Notes: generated by a model from the letters alone, not told the origin. DNA of 64,000 nt from Acidobacteriota bacterium (GCA_016185425.1 JACPNQ010000035.1:188001-252000), one strand, 5' to 3'. Shown: positions 50,601-59,421, counted from the stretch's first letter. Numbers and translations are program-made.

Positions 50601-51199
50601 ACGACGTGCCGTCGCTTTCCAAGCACGTCAGCGCACTCAACAACGCTGTCGGCAAGGGCGTGTTTGGGGGCTGGCAGGTGTCCGGACTCGGTTCGCTGAT
50701 TGGCGGCCAGCCTTCGAACATCGGCCTCAGCTTCCAGGGTATCGGCGGCGAACTGAACCGCGTCTATACCGGATCGGAAAGCGTTGGTCCGCGCGTGGTT
50801 GTGAAGAGCAACCCGATCCTCCCGATCGGCGACCGGACGATTGATCGCTATGTCGACGCGGCCGCGTTCACAATGCCGTCCGTCGGCAGCGTCGGTCTTG
50901 AATCGGCGCAGCGCATTGTGCGCCGTCCGGGCGTGAACAACTGGGATATCTCAGTGTTCAAGAACTTCCCATTCGGAGCGGAACGCCGTTTCCTGCAACT
51001 CCGCATGGAGATGTTCAACGCTCCGAACCACACGCAGTTCAGCGACTTCAACCGCACCATCCAGTTCAACCCCGCAACCGGCGCCGTGACGAACCTGCCA
51101 ACGGCTCTCGGCGGCGGAGGTGGACGGTTCGGCTTCGGCGCAGTAAATGCAGCGCGCGACCCGCGCTTCATCCAGCTCGCGGCGAAGTTCTATTTCTGA
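47666..51199 (+). CDS. Oar-like TonB-dependent receptor
   Basis: 1177 residues starting MYQCTPQGRWARVAAAAMLL, signal peptide to about 30. CarboxypepD_reg at about 35-120 (GSMRGTVKDGQGGVVPGAKV), plug at about 130-250 (LNGRDFLNLTRTVPGVVPNG, AEFKILTNSQPAEYGRSSGA), and a large barrel ending in IQLAAKFYF. The GRDFLNLT and PAEYGRSSGA signatures separate this subgroup from the other two receptors here. RBS AAGGGGAC precedes the ATG. Monocistronic by spacing; a large inverted repeat follows its stop. Confidence 0.9.
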   Translation: MYQCTPQGRWARVAAAAMLLASAAFGQQSSGSMRGTVKDGQGGVVPGAKVTLTDVAQGDNREVVTNQDGLFFFNPLKPSTYKVTVEMSGFKKYEQKDIRVFANDRLDLPDILMSVGQVSDSITVEAQAVVLQTRGAEKGGVLTGNQVINLALNGRDFLNLTRTVPGVVPNGGVGGSVNGNRNNQNNLMVDGVTNIDTGSNGGLLATMNIDQIAEFKILTNSQPAEYGRSSGAAISVVTKSGSRELHGTGYLFHRHEGLNANNWRNNVENRQRQLFRDNTTGFNIGGPAYIPKINPNREKLFFFVGIEWQNRLSPNSLRTVTVPTDAQRKGDFSQTREGDGRPVFIRDPLSNLPCATNAGGGGCFPGNIIPPSRINTDGQKILNFYPLPNVPIDPQFNYATQKSDTFPRRENIFRGDYNINDKWRYYARYMYTNSQQDRAYGQWNADYNIPFAPMNFGNPGWSLVNNLTTVLSPTLTNEFIFGSSKNVLNIDPVDKTFDRSKLGLSYKMPFPDADKLGLIQNWRWGGVPNGPTSGFNGTPFRNFNHTYDITDNVTKVRGAHTMKAGIYLHKSLKDQTAFTAVNGDIWFDRDSANPGDTNWAYSNAMLGNFRQLAQSNVVLNGQYRNWNIEWFVQDNWRVNKKLTLDYGIRFYIIQPQYDAALQTSSFNPALYNSGDRAVLIQPGRVDGQNVGINPITGAVVANALVGSIVNTGKGFVNGLYANGMGLAGKNGYPQGLIDSRGVHYAPRFGFAYQIQDRTVIRAGFGTFYDRFQGNPVFDMLPNVPSTQRPNFYYSSLNQISSLQGVFFPADVRGFDKAGKVPTTYQWNVTVQRQLPGSVSLEAGYVANVGNHLLSRYDFNAMPFGSAWLRQNQNPQTANLSATSFDGRTALPVNMYRPYLGMAGASVTAFGAYSNYHSLQVSANKNAGKGMTFGVAYTWSKALGIASGDGDTLHPTNYKMANYSYLDQDVPQMLIVNFVYDVPSLSKHVSALNNAVGKGVFGGWQVSGLGSLIGGQPSNIGLSFQGIGGELNRVYTGSESVGPRVVVKSNPILPIGDRTIDRYVDAAAFTMPSVGSVGLESAQRIVRRPGVNNWDISVFKNFPFGAERRFLQLRMEMFNAPNHTQFSDFNRTIQFNPATGAVTNLPTALGGGGGRFGFGAVNAARDPRFIQLAAKFYF

Positions 51200-51203
51200 T
51201 CCC

Positions 51204-51246
51204 AAGCGTGCCTGGCACGGGCTTCCTGCCCGTGCCAGGCACGCTT
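51204..51246. repeat. Perfect 19-bp inverted repeat (hairpin) between convergent genes
   Basis: Arms 51204-51222 and 51228-51246 are exact reverse complements, with the 5-base spacer TTCCT. The hairpin is GC-rich and lacks a T tract on either strand. It lies between the stops of the TonB receptor and the Gly-rich protein gene. It may act as a bidirectional terminator or mRNA 3'-end stabiliser, or be one copy of a dispersed REP-like element. Confidence 0.75.
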
Positions 51247-52082
51247 CAGTTAAACCAGCTAAGGCGAATGCTGCTCATGGTAATTTGGCGAACCGAGTCA
51301 GGGGAGTTCATCTCTATTTCTATATTGCCGTTCATGCCGCTCCCCTCAACCTGCGCAAACACCCGGTGGCCGTCCCGCCGTTCGACCCGTCCTCTGAACT
51401 CAATTCTTCCCCGGTCGCTTTGAAATGCGACAACGATGACGCCCGAGTTCTCGATTAACACCCTGGCGGCATCCAGGCGCCGGCGTTCGCCGTAACGGTC
51501 CTCGTAGGAACCGGCTCCATTGCGTCCGCCTTCAAAACGGAAGTTGTTATTGCCCCAGCCGCTTCCGCTTCCCCATCCGTTGTTCCAACCCGAGCTGTTC
51601 CCATAGCCCGGGCGATTGTACCCGCCGCTATTGTATCCACCGCGATCATAGCGGCCACTGTCATTGCGGTCCCTGTCGTAGCCCCCGCCGCTGCCACCGC
51701 GCCAGAAGATATCGAAGGTGTAGCCTTCGGTACCGCCTTTCGGATCTTCAATCCGGATGACCGCCGGGCCGAAGTTCGGTTGCCGCACGAGATCCTGGCG
51801 ACCCCGGCCGTCAATCCCCTGGAAGCGGAAATCGTTTGGCCGCGTTGGCATCTCCTGGTTGCATTGAAAGCGCCGGAACGACGCGGGCGAACCGCTGAAC
51901 GTGCGAATGGTCGCTTCCCGCCCGCGGATCTCCACTTCGGCGACATCGTCCACCACGACTTCAATCGTGCATTTGCCGTCGCCTCCGCCGCCGCGGATGT
52001 CCGCCGTCCGGCGGTCCGTCACCCGCTGCCCCCAAATATTCGACACAACGATTGCACTCAGAATGAGGATTCTAAAAGTCAT
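51246..52082 (-). CDS. Secreted Gly/Asn/Tyr-rich protein
   Basis: 278 residues from ATG 52082 (MTFRILILSAIVVSNIWGQR), which gives a signal peptide; ATG 52112 would put 10 residues ahead. N-terminal beta-rich domain (KCTIEVVVDDVAEVEIRGRE), a low-complexity middle at about 130-195 rich in Gly, Asn, Tyr, Arg and Asp (GYDRDRNDSGRYDRGGYNSG), and a C-terminal beta-rich domain (RVLIENSGVIVVAFQSDRGR) that may repeat the N-terminal fold. I do not recognise the family; surface or matrix attachment is a guess. Confidence 0.7.
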   Translation of the reverse strand: MTFRILILSAIVVSNIWGQRVTDRRTADIRGGGGDGKCTIEVVVDDVAEVEIRGREATIRTFSGSPASFRRFQCNQEMPTRPNDFRFQGIDGRGRQDLVRQPNFGPAVIRIEDPKGGTEGYTFDIFWRGGSGGGYDRDRNDSGRYDRGGYNSGGYNRPGYGNSSGWNNGWGSGSGWGNNNFRFEGGRNGAGSYEDRYGERRRLDAARVLIENSGVIVVAFQSDRGRIEFRGRVERRDGHRVFAQVEGSGMNGNIEIEMNSPDSVRQITMSSIRLSWFN

Positions 52083-52272
52083 AGATTCTCCAAGCAAGCT
52101 GTTCAATTGCAAATTACTTCAAGCGTTACGGTTGCGGTACGCCAAAGAACCCTTACTGACCCTGCTGAGTCTCCGGCGCTCTATTCGATGAGATCTCGCA
52201 AAGTGCCGGACACAACTTGACAGCTAGTATAGATGACCGCGACACCAATCGCTTCCCCCGCGCTGTGTGGAC

Positions 52273-52431
52273 TTATGGCGCGTCAGAATATTGAGGTTGC
52301 GGGACTTGTACCACTACCACGCCTCGAATTGTGACCTGCGTGCCATCGGCCAGCATCAGATAAGTCACTTCGGTGTCGCACATCGCCGCTTCAATCGTTT
52401 TCCCAATCAGCATCTCTTCGAAAATGCTCAT
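52273..52431 (-). CDS. Small protein, 52 residues, tentative
   Basis: Starts MSIFEEMLIGKTIEAAMCDT and ends in VTIRGVVVVQVPQPQYSDAP. The start is 33 bases after the UnbV gene's stop on the same strand, so it could be the last gene of that operon. The short beta hairpin TEVTYLMLADGTQVTIRGVV looks protein-like, but codon choice is less GC-biased than in the neighbours and no good Shine-Dalgarno is visible. A longer reading from 52512 would overlap the UnbV gene. Unknown function. Confidence 0.4.
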   Translation of the reverse strand: MSIFEEMLIGKTIEAAMCDTEVTYLMLADGTQVTIRGVVVVQVPQPQYSDAP

Positions 52432-52463
52432 GGGAAAGTGATCGGCAACTTTGTAGGAATAAT

Positions 52464-54554
52464 TTAGGGCTTCAAAACGTCCAACGTCGTGCCTGCCCGC
52501 ACATCGCGCCACTCACGCTTCCGGCCGCCCGGAAGGACTGCTTCCACGCCGGCGGCCGAGGCGGGACCGATGCCGAAGTGTAGCGGTGCCGCCACTGAGC
52601 TGGCATAACCCACCGCCGTCCGCGCCTCCTGCACCTGGGCGCCGACTCGAACTCTCGCACCAATGGGCGCATCAACGCGAATCCAATTGCCAACTGGTTC
52701 CGTCACGTTCCGCCAAATCTCCGCCCCTTCCCCGAGCACCGAGATCACAACGTCAAGCCGCCCGTCACCATCCAAATCGGCAACCACCAGCCCGCGATGC
52801 GCCGCCGCGGGGCCAAATTCGAGAGCCTCGCCGAAGCGGCCGCCGCTGTTCAACAGAACCAGGTTCGGCTCGCGATACCGCTCCGAGCGCATCTGTTCGA
52901 TGTTGTCGGTCACGTGCGCGTTCGCGCTCACGATGTCCGGCCAGCCGTCGTTGTTCAAGTCTGCCAATGCAACTCCCCAGCCGCTCCGCCGGGCGGTCGC
53001 CAGACCGCTTCGGGATGGATACGTGACATCCACAAAGCCTTTCCCAGTGTTGCGGAACAACGGAAATGTCTCTCCTGTCAACGCCGTTACCAGCAGGTCC
53101 GGCTGCCCATCGTTGTCGTAGTCGCGAAACGCCGCGCCCATCGACGACACCGCCTTTCCCTGATCGTTCACCGCTACGCCCGCCGCCAGCGCAACCTCCT
53201 CAAACCGCCCGCCACCCAGATTGTGGAACAGAAAGTTGGGCTCCGAATCGTTGGCGACAAAGATGTCCGGCCGCCCGTCGCCATCGTAATCGGCCACCGC
53301 GGCGCTCATTCCTTTTCCCTTGTGAGCCGCGATCCCGGATTCCCGCGAGACATCCTGAAATTTGCCGCCGCCCAGATTCCGATACAACCGGTTCGACGCT
53401 CCACCGTACTCTTTCGGGTGGCAGTAGACACGCAGGTTCCGCGCCGGATCGCCGCAGTATTTCGGGTTCTCCGGCGTCCAATCCAGGTAGTCCACCACGA
53501 ACAGATCCAGCCGGCCATCGCCGTCATAGTCCAGCCAGGCCCCTCCCACGCTCCATTTCTCATCGGCGATCGCGTTCTCAACGGCGACAAAGCGTCCCTG
53601 CACATTGCGATACAACAAATTCCGCCCTGCTCCCGCCACGAATAGATCGACCCAGCCATCGCCGTCAAAATCCGCCGCCGCCGCGCCAATAGAAAATCCC
53701 TCGCCTTGGAGACCCGCGCGCTCCGTCACGTCCTCAAACCTCCAATCGCCGAGATTTCTGTACAAACGGTTATAAAACTTCGGCCCGGTTTTCTTTAGCG
53801 ATGGCAACGCCGCGCCGTTGGTGAAGAATAGGTCCGGCCGGCCGTCATTGTCGAAGTCGAACACCGCCAAACCGCCCGCCATCGTCGACACCAGGTGCTT
53901 CTCGGGCGTCGGATTATGCTCGAGCCGAAACGGAAAGGGAACGCGTTCAAAGCGCACCTTGCCCGCGGCGGCAGGCACGATCGATTCGGCAACGCGCGCC
54001 AACTGCCGCGACACGCGCAACGCCTCTACATTCGCCGGCTCTGCCCGTAGCGCCGCTGCCGCCGCTTCACGCGCCTCCGCATATCGGCCGAGCTTGTAGA
54101 GCACCGATGCGCGTCCGCTCTCCGCGCCTGCCCTTGTATATGCCGTTAGCGCCTCGATCAGCCGCCCGCGTTCTTCTTCAACGCTGCCAATCAGATGATG
54201 AACGCGCGCCCCGGGCTCGCCCAACTCCAGCGCCCTCCGCGCGGCGTAAATCGCATCGTCAAACCGTCCCGAGAAGAAGTAGACCCGGCCAAGCGCATAA
54301 TGCCCCGCGGCCCACTTCGGCTCGCGCTGGAGAATCCCGAGCAACTGTTCCCGCGCCTTCGGCAACTCCCCAGCCTGCTGCCAGCTCAGCGCCAGCAGAT
54401 ACCGTGCATTCCGATCCCCCGGATGCTGCCGCACGAACACGTCCAAAACCTTCGCCGCCTCGGCAAATTTCTGTTCCCGAAAGAGCCGGGTCCCCTCCTC
54501 CAGGGACTGCCCGCAAAGCAACCCCGCGAACAGGACCGCCATCGCCCTGATCAT
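52464..54554 (-). CDS. ASPIC/UnbV protein with TPR and FG-GAP repeats
   Basis: 696 residues from ATG 54554, chosen for the ATGA overlap with the cytochrome gene; signal peptide MIRAMAVLFAGLLCGQ. TPR repeats at about 20-190, then seven FG-GAP/VCBS calcium-binding motifs of the DxDxDG type (FDFDNDGRPDLFF, ADFDGDGWVDLFV, LDYDGDGRLDLFV, ADYDGDGRPDIFV, RDYDNDGQPDLLV, ADLNNDGWPDIVS, ADLDGDGRLDVVI) forming an integrin-like propeller, and a C-terminal UnbV domain (NWIRVDAPIGARVRVGAQVQ). Extracellular binding role; cotranscribed with the 7-heme cytochrome. Confidence 0.93.
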   Translation of the reverse strand: MIRAMAVLFAGLLCGQSLEEGTRLFREQKFAEAAKVLDVFVRQHPGDRNARYLLALSWQQAGELPKAREQLLGILQREPKWAAGHYALGRVYFFSGRFDDAIYAARRALELGEPGARVHHLIGSVEEERGRLIEALTAYTRAGAESGRASVLYKLGRYAEAREAAAAALRAEPANVEALRVSRQLARVAESIVPAAAGKVRFERVPFPFRLEHNPTPEKHLVSTMAGGLAVFDFDNDGRPDLFFTNGAALPSLKKTGPKFYNRLYRNLGDWRFEDVTERAGLQGEGFSIGAAAADFDGDGWVDLFVAGAGRNLLYRNVQGRFVAVENAIADEKWSVGGAWLDYDGDGRLDLFVVDYLDWTPENPKYCGDPARNLRVYCHPKEYGGASNRLYRNLGGGKFQDVSRESGIAAHKGKGMSAAVADYDGDGRPDIFVANDSEPNFLFHNLGGGRFEEVALAAGVAVNDQGKAVSSMGAAFRDYDNDGQPDLLVTALTGETFPLFRNTGKGFVDVTYPSRSGLATARRSGWGVALADLNNDGWPDIVSANAHVTDNIEQMRSERYREPNLVLLNSGGRFGEALEFGPAAAHRGLVVADLDGDGRLDVVISVLGEGAEIWRNVTEPVGNWIRVDAPIGARVRVGAQVQEARTAVGYASSVAAPLHFGIGPASAAGVEAVLPGGRKREWRDVRAGTTLDVLKP

Positions 54555-55942
54555 CGCCGCGCCCGCTGCCGGTAAAGCGCTCTCCATTCCGCTGCTTTCG
54601 CTGGTTCCGCCTCAGCCAGAATACCGTATGGCTCCTCAAGCAGTGGCTCAATGCGCATTGCCTCCCGAGCCTCTGTCGCCGCCCTCTCCCGATCGCCCGC
54701 CGCTAAAAACGCCGCGGCCAAATTTGCATGGTTGCGGGCACTCTCCGGCTCCTCCGAAAGCACCTGCCGCAGCCACTCCACCGCCTGCCTCGCCTTATTC
54801 TGCCGCAACGCCAACATCCCTGCCGCCGTCAACATCGCCCGATCGGGCTTTCCCGCAAGCAGCGGATTCAGCCGTCGCACTGCCTCTTGCAAATCCGCCA
54901 GCGAACCTCGTTTCTCACTCACCGTCAGATACGCCAACGCCAGTCCGCGCTCCTCAAACGGTCCCTTCCGCCAGGCGCGCAACTGCGGCCCCGGGCGGCT
55001 CTCGCCCTTCAATCGAATACGATGATCCGTAAACGCGGTATGCCCGCCATCGTGAGCCTGCGCCTTCGGCATATGGCAGGCCGCACAGTCGCCGCCTCGC
55101 TTTGTCTCGTGGTCCATTACCGCATGACATTGCACGCAGCGCTCCCGGTAATACCGCGGCCGGTCCGTTGCCGCCGGCTGCCGGTGCGGATCATGGCAGG
55201 ACCCGCACCACAACTTCGGATCGCTCGCGCATCGCGCGGACGCCATCTGCTCCACGTGTCCTGTAACTCGCTGCGCGGCATCGCCTGACACATACACGCT
55301 GAAGACCTCCTCCAGCGCCATGCCGGGTACAAAATCGGCAAAGGCGCGTCCGGGATTTGGAATCCGCGCCTCACCGCCCAGATGGCACGACTCGCAGACA
55401 CTATCCCTCAGCTTCGGCGCAAGCCGCACCGGGTTCACGATGTTCCCTCGCGACGGCCTGGCGGCATGCGCCTCTCCCTCTCCATGGCACCTTTCGCAAC
55501 CGATAGCTGGCGGCGCGCCCGCGAATGGATAGCGGCTCTGTGTCCCCGCAATCGTCCGTACCCCGCCCGTGTGGCACGTCAAACACTCCTCCACGATCGG
55601 CCGATAGAAGTTCGGGTTCGTGTCCCGCTCATAGCCAGGCGCCAGATCCCAGCGACCCTTCTCCCGATACCACGCAAGCGGCGATTGAAATAGCGAATCC
55701 CCCAGCCGCCAGACATAGCTCTTCCCCGCATTACCCGAACCGACGGCAAACGCCATCGCCTTGGTCATCCCACCCACGGTGTGAGTCAGCCGGTCGCCCG
55801 CCTCCACCCGAGGCACGGAAATGCTCCTCCCCATCCCTGTCATCGCGAAGCTATCCACAATCGCGGCATGACAGGACCGGCACGCCGCTCCGCGTACACC
55901 AAGAGCCGCTCCCATAATCAACATTGGCAGCGCGAAATGCAT
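54551..55942 (-). CDS. Seven-heme cytochrome c fused to TPR domain
   Basis: 463 residues, signal peptide 1-18. Seven CXXCH heme sites: CRSCH, CLTCH, CERCH, CESCH, CGSCH, CVQCH and CAACH, all in the first about 300 residues, ending in the segment HTAFTDHRIRLKG. TPR-type helices follow at about 330-460 (LRQVLSEEPESARNHANLAA). It is a doubled-CXXCH-type secreted redox protein. First gene of a unit with the UnbV gene; divergent from the TonB receptor gene with 77 bases between starts. Electron transfer linked to an extracellular substrate is the likely role. Confidence 0.9.
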   Translation of the reverse strand: MHFALPMLIMGAALGVRGAACRSCHAAIVDSFAMTGMGRSISVPRVEAGDRLTHTVGGMTKAMAFAVGSGNAGKSYVWRLGDSLFQSPLAWYREKGRWDLAPGYERDTNPNFYRPIVEECLTCHTGGVRTIAGTQSRYPFAGAPPAIGCERCHGEGEAHAARPSRGNIVNPVRLAPKLRDSVCESCHLGGEARIPNPGRAFADFVPGMALEEVFSVYVSGDAAQRVTGHVEQMASARCASDPKLWCGSCHDPHRQPAATDRPRYYRERCVQCHAVMDHETKRGGDCAACHMPKAQAHDGGHTAFTDHRIRLKGESRPGPQLRAWRKGPFEERGLALAYLTVSEKRGSLADLQEAVRRLNPLLAGKPDRAMLTAAGMLALRQNKARQAVEWLRQVLSEEPESARNHANLAAAFLAAGDRERAATEAREAMRIEPLLEEPYGILAEAEPAKAAEWRALYRQRARR

Positions 55943-55947
55943 ATGGT

Positions 55948-55980
55948 TTAATTAACTTAATTTCGCACGGCTGGCCAGCC
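55948..55980. promoter_or_regulatory. Divergent control region with AT box and palindrome
   Basis: The 77 bases between the cytochrome start (55942) and the receptor start (56020) hold the AT-only palindrome TTAATTAA (55948-55955) and the perfect 12-base palindrome GGCTGGCCAGCC (55969-55980). The first could be part of a -10 element and the second an operator serving both genes; no full promoter is assigned. Confidence 0.3.
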
Positions 55981-56008
55981 AACCCTCAACGGGTGCCAGA
56001 CCGGCGTC

Positions 56009-56014
56009 AGGAGG
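56009..56014 (+). promoter_or_regulatory. Shine-Dalgarno that fixes the receptor start
   Basis: AGGAGG ends 5 bases before ATG 56020. The frame is open from a TTG at 55924, but this site and the signal peptide that follows ATG 56020 decide the start. Confidence 0.75.
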
Positions 56015-56019
56015 ACTTT

Positions 56020-59000
56020 ATGCTACAACGACAGCGACTGGTTGCCGTCCTTTCGTTTCTTGCACTCGCCAGCGCGTTATGGGCCCAAGGCGACCGCGGT
56101 TCGATAACCGGCATCGTCATTGACAATTCGGGCGCCGCCGTACCCAACGCCGCCATCGAAATCATCAACGTGGCCACCAACGCGCGGACCGAGACTGTCA
56201 CCACCGGAACCGGTGCCTACCGTCTCGCCGCGCTTCCCATCGGCGTCTACGACCTCACGGTTAAAGCCTCGGGCTTTACGGCCTACGTCCGCCGCGGCGT
56301 ACAGATTCAGACCAACCAGACCGCCACCATTGACGTCTCGCTCAGCGTCGGAGCAGTCACCGATAGCGTTACTGTACAGGGCGGTGTTCCGCTCATTCAG
56401 ACCGAGTCCACCGACATCGGCAGCGTCGTCGAATCCAAACAGTTCCTCGACCTCCCGCTCACGCTCGGCGGCGGCATCCGTAACGCATCCAACTTCATCA
56501 AACTCGCTCCCGGCGTAAGCCCCACTGGCACTTGGACGAAGTCCATCGCCGGTGGCGGCGGCTTCCAGGATCAGATCTACTACGACGGCATCGCGCTCAG
56601 CCGCGGCGATCTCTCCAACGACGCCGAAGTCAATCCTTCCGTCGATGCCATCGCCGAATTCAAGCTCATCACCAACAACTATTCCGCCGAATACGCGCAT
56701 GCGATGGGCGGCGTGACCAGCTTCACCATGAAGTCCGGCACGAACCAGTTCCACGGCACGGCGTTCGAGTTCCTGCGCAACGAAAAGCTCGACGCGCGCG
56801 GCTTCTTCCCTGCCACACGCGCTCCATCCAAGCAGAACGAATGGGGTGGCACGCTAGGTGGACCCGTTGTGCTTCCCAAGGTCTACAACGGCAAGGACAA
56901 GACCTTCTGGTTTTTCTCGTTTGACCAGTTCTACCGGCGCGGCGGCGCGCTCGCCGGCCTCAATACGCTGCCGACCGCCAATATGCAGAAGGGCAACTTC
57001 TCTGAACTCCCTCGCGTCATCTACGACCCGGCCAGTTCCACCAATACGGCGCAGCGTACGCCCTTCGCAGGCAACATCATTCCGTCGAACCGCATCAGCG
57101 CCGTTTCGTCGAAAATGCTCCCGTTCCTCCCGAAGCCCGAGCTAGCCGGCATCGCCAACAATTCCATCGCTCCGCTCGGCAGCCCGCGCGCCGACGAGCG
57201 TACAGCCGGGTTCAAGATGGACCACATCTTCTCGCAGAAGTACCGCGTCAGCGGCATGTATAACGACACGTACCGCCCGTCGGTGAAGAGCCCAGGCCCG
57301 TCCCGCCTGCTCCCGGTCGGCGGTGAGGCCGCAACGCTCATCCTGAATTACAACCTGCAAAAGGTGCGGACGAATGTCGTCCACCTCAACCTCGATCAGA
57401 ACCTGACGCCTACTACGCTGAACCACATCGGCCTGGGCTACAGCCGTTTCCGGAATCCGAACTTCTCGCTCGGATTCAACGAAGGGTGGACGCAGCCGGA
57501 CGGCGGCAAGCTCGGCCTTCGCGGTCTCCAGTTCGACCTTGCCCCCACCGTTCTGTTCGACACCCAGGGCTATTCCCGCTTCGGCGACGATATCGCCAGC
57601 GACAACTATTTCCACACATTCACCGTGCTTGACACGGTGACCATGATCCGGGGAAACCATACGCTGAAGCTCGGCGGTGAGATCCAGCGGCACCGCGACA
57701 ACTACCGCAACTTCGGCAACGGCGGCGGCACATTCCGATTCCGTCAGGAGACCACGGGTCTCAGCGGAGTTTCGGCTTCCGGCGATGCATTCGCCAGCTT
57801 CCTGCTCGGTGGCGTTTCCACCGGCAGCGCCTACTTCCGCGACTCGCTTCCGGGCGGGCGCTATACCGTCTACGGCTTCTTCCTCGACGACACGTGGAAG
57901 ATGAATAACCGCCTCACGCTGACACTCGGCTTCCGTTGGGAGCCTGTCACGCCGCACTCCGATCCCGTTGGCCGCATCTCCTACGTGGACGTCACGGCCC
58001 CGAATCCCGGAGCGGGCAACATCAAAGGCGCGATGCACTTCGGCGGCAGTCCCGGCAATGGGAACCGCTACCTCGATCCGATGTGGGGCAACTATGCTCC
58101 GCGCATCGGCGTTGCATATCGCATCGGTTCGAAGACTGTCGTCCGCACGGGCGCGGGCCTCTTCAATTCGAACTACATCAATAACGGTCTCGGCCTTCCC
58201 GCCTTCGGTTACGCCACCACGGCGACCTTCACTTCGCCGGATGGCAACCTGACCCAGGCCTTCAATTGGGATGGCGGTTTCCCGCAAAACTTCCGGCGTC
58301 CGCCGAACAAGGAGATCACCTCCGCCAATGGCCAGGCTGTGACCGCCGTGCTCCCCACCGAGTACCGCCTGCCCTACAAGCTGCAGTGGAACTTGTCCGT
58401 CGACCACCAATTCGCCAGCGACCTGGCTATGAGCCTTTCCTACGTTGCCAGCGTCGGCCGCCACCTTTACTCCGGCCAGCAGTTGAACCAACTGCCCCGC
58501 CAGTATTGGAACCTCAGCCCCGCGCTGCTCACGGCCAACATCAACTCGCCGGAAGCCCGCGCGGCCGGGTTCTCTGAACCCTTCCCAGGCTTCGCCACGC
58601 TCTGGGGCGGCAACGCGCGTGTCAACCAGGCACTGCGTCCATTCCCGCAGTACAACGGCGTGGGTCTCTACGGCTCGACCTACGGCAATTCGAATTACCA
58701 GTCGTTCCAGGCAAAGCTGGACAAGCGGTATGCGCGCGGCCTCTCCGGCACGCTTGCCTATACGTGGTCGAAGTTCCTGACCGACGCGGCCATGTTCGAC
58801 AGCAACCCCGCGCAGGTCGATGCGCTCTATCGCGAGAAGTCCTACCATCCGTCGGACTATCCGCACATCTTCACGTTCTCCCTTGTGTGGGATGTGCCGT
58901 TCGGTAGCGGGCGCAAGTATAAGAGCGGCAATGGCGTCGTCAACGGCGTGCTCGGCGGCTGGCAACTCGCCACTGTTGACAGCTACACGGTCGGGGGACG

Positions 59001-59421
59001 GCTGTTTGTCACGACAAACAATCCGAACCCGTTCTTCAACCTCGGCCGCCGTCCGGACATCGTCTCCTCGCAGATCCGCTCCAATGTTTCTATGAGCGAC
59101 TATGATCCGAACAACCCGGCGCGTAACCAGTACCTGAACCCGGCCGCCTTTGCCAACCCGGTGGGCGCCAGCCTCGGCAGTGCCCCTCGCGCGCTGGAAG
59201 TCCGCGGCCCGGCTCGTCTCGATGAGTCGTTCGCGTTCTTCAAGCAGAACCGCATCAAGGAGCGCTTTACCACGCAGTTCCGTGTCGAGATGCAAAACCC
59301 GCTCAACCGGGTGGTTTTCGACAGCCCGAACACGGACTTTACCTCCGCCGCGTTCGGCCGTATCGGCGGCACGCAGATCGGCCCGCGGAATATTCAGCTT
59401 GGGCTGAAACTGCTGTTCTGA
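56020..59421 (+). CDS. Oar-like TonB-dependent receptor
   Basis: 1133 residues from ATG 56020 (MLQRQRLVAVLSFLALASAL, signal peptide), with AGGAGG ahead. CarboxypepD_reg at about 25-110 (GSITGIVIDNSGAAVPNAAI), plug at about 115-250 (LPLTLGGGIRNASNFIKLAP, AEFKLITNNYSAEYAHAMGG), large barrel ending in IQLGLKLLF. It is flanked on both sides by minus-strand multiheme cytochrome/TPR genes, so this receptor and the redox proteins probably serve one substrate. Convergent with the second cytochrome gene, 7 bases apart. Confidence 0.9.
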   Translation: MLQRQRLVAVLSFLALASALWAQGDRGSITGIVIDNSGAAVPNAAIEIINVATNARTETVTTGTGAYRLAALPIGVYDLTVKASGFTAYVRRGVQIQTNQTATIDVSLSVGAVTDSVTVQGGVPLIQTESTDIGSVVESKQFLDLPLTLGGGIRNASNFIKLAPGVSPTGTWTKSIAGGGGFQDQIYYDGIALSRGDLSNDAEVNPSVDAIAEFKLITNNYSAEYAHAMGGVTSFTMKSGTNQFHGTAFEFLRNEKLDARGFFPATRAPSKQNEWGGTLGGPVVLPKVYNGKDKTFWFFSFDQFYRRGGALAGLNTLPTANMQKGNFSELPRVIYDPASSTNTAQRTPFAGNIIPSNRISAVSSKMLPFLPKPELAGIANNSIAPLGSPRADERTAGFKMDHIFSQKYRVSGMYNDTYRPSVKSPGPSRLLPVGGEAATLILNYNLQKVRTNVVHLNLDQNLTPTTLNHIGLGYSRFRNPNFSLGFNEGWTQPDGGKLGLRGLQFDLAPTVLFDTQGYSRFGDDIASDNYFHTFTVLDTVTMIRGNHTLKLGGEIQRHRDNYRNFGNGGGTFRFRQETTGLSGVSASGDAFASFLLGGVSTGSAYFRDSLPGGRYTVYGFFLDDTWKMNNRLTLTLGFRWEPVTPHSDPVGRISYVDVTAPNPGAGNIKGAMHFGGSPGNGNRYLDPMWGNYAPRIGVAYRIGSKTVVRTGAGLFNSNYINNGLGLPAFGYATTATFTSPDGNLTQAFNWDGGFPQNFRRPPNKEITSANGQAVTAVLPTEYRLPYKLQWNLSVDHQFASDLAMSLSYVASVGRHLYSGQQLNQLPRQYWNLSPALLTANINSPEARAAGFSEPFPGFATLWGGNARVNQALRPFPQYNGVGLYGSTYGNSNYQSFQAKLDKRYARGLSGTLAYTWSKFLTDAAMFDSNPAQVDALYREKSYHPSDYPHIFTFSLVWDVPFGSGRKYKSGNGVVNGVLGGWQLATVDSYTVGGRLFVTTNNPNPFFNLGRRPDIVSSQIRSNVSMSDYDPNNPARNQYLNPAAFANPVGASLGSAPRALEVRGPARLDESFAFFKQNRIKERFTTQFRVEMQNPLNRVVFDSPNTDFTSAAFGRIGGTQIGPRNIQLGLKLLF

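Noticed and set aside
47873..50626. A 917-codon open frame on the minus strand opposite the TonB receptor
   Set aside because: It is fully antisense to a receptor with clear domains and has no recognisable domain. Long antisense frames are expected in GC-rich coding sequence.
57142..59295. A 717-codon minus-strand open frame opposite the third TonB receptor
   Set aside because: Antisense shadow; the receptor reading is supported by signal peptide, plug and barrel C-terminus.
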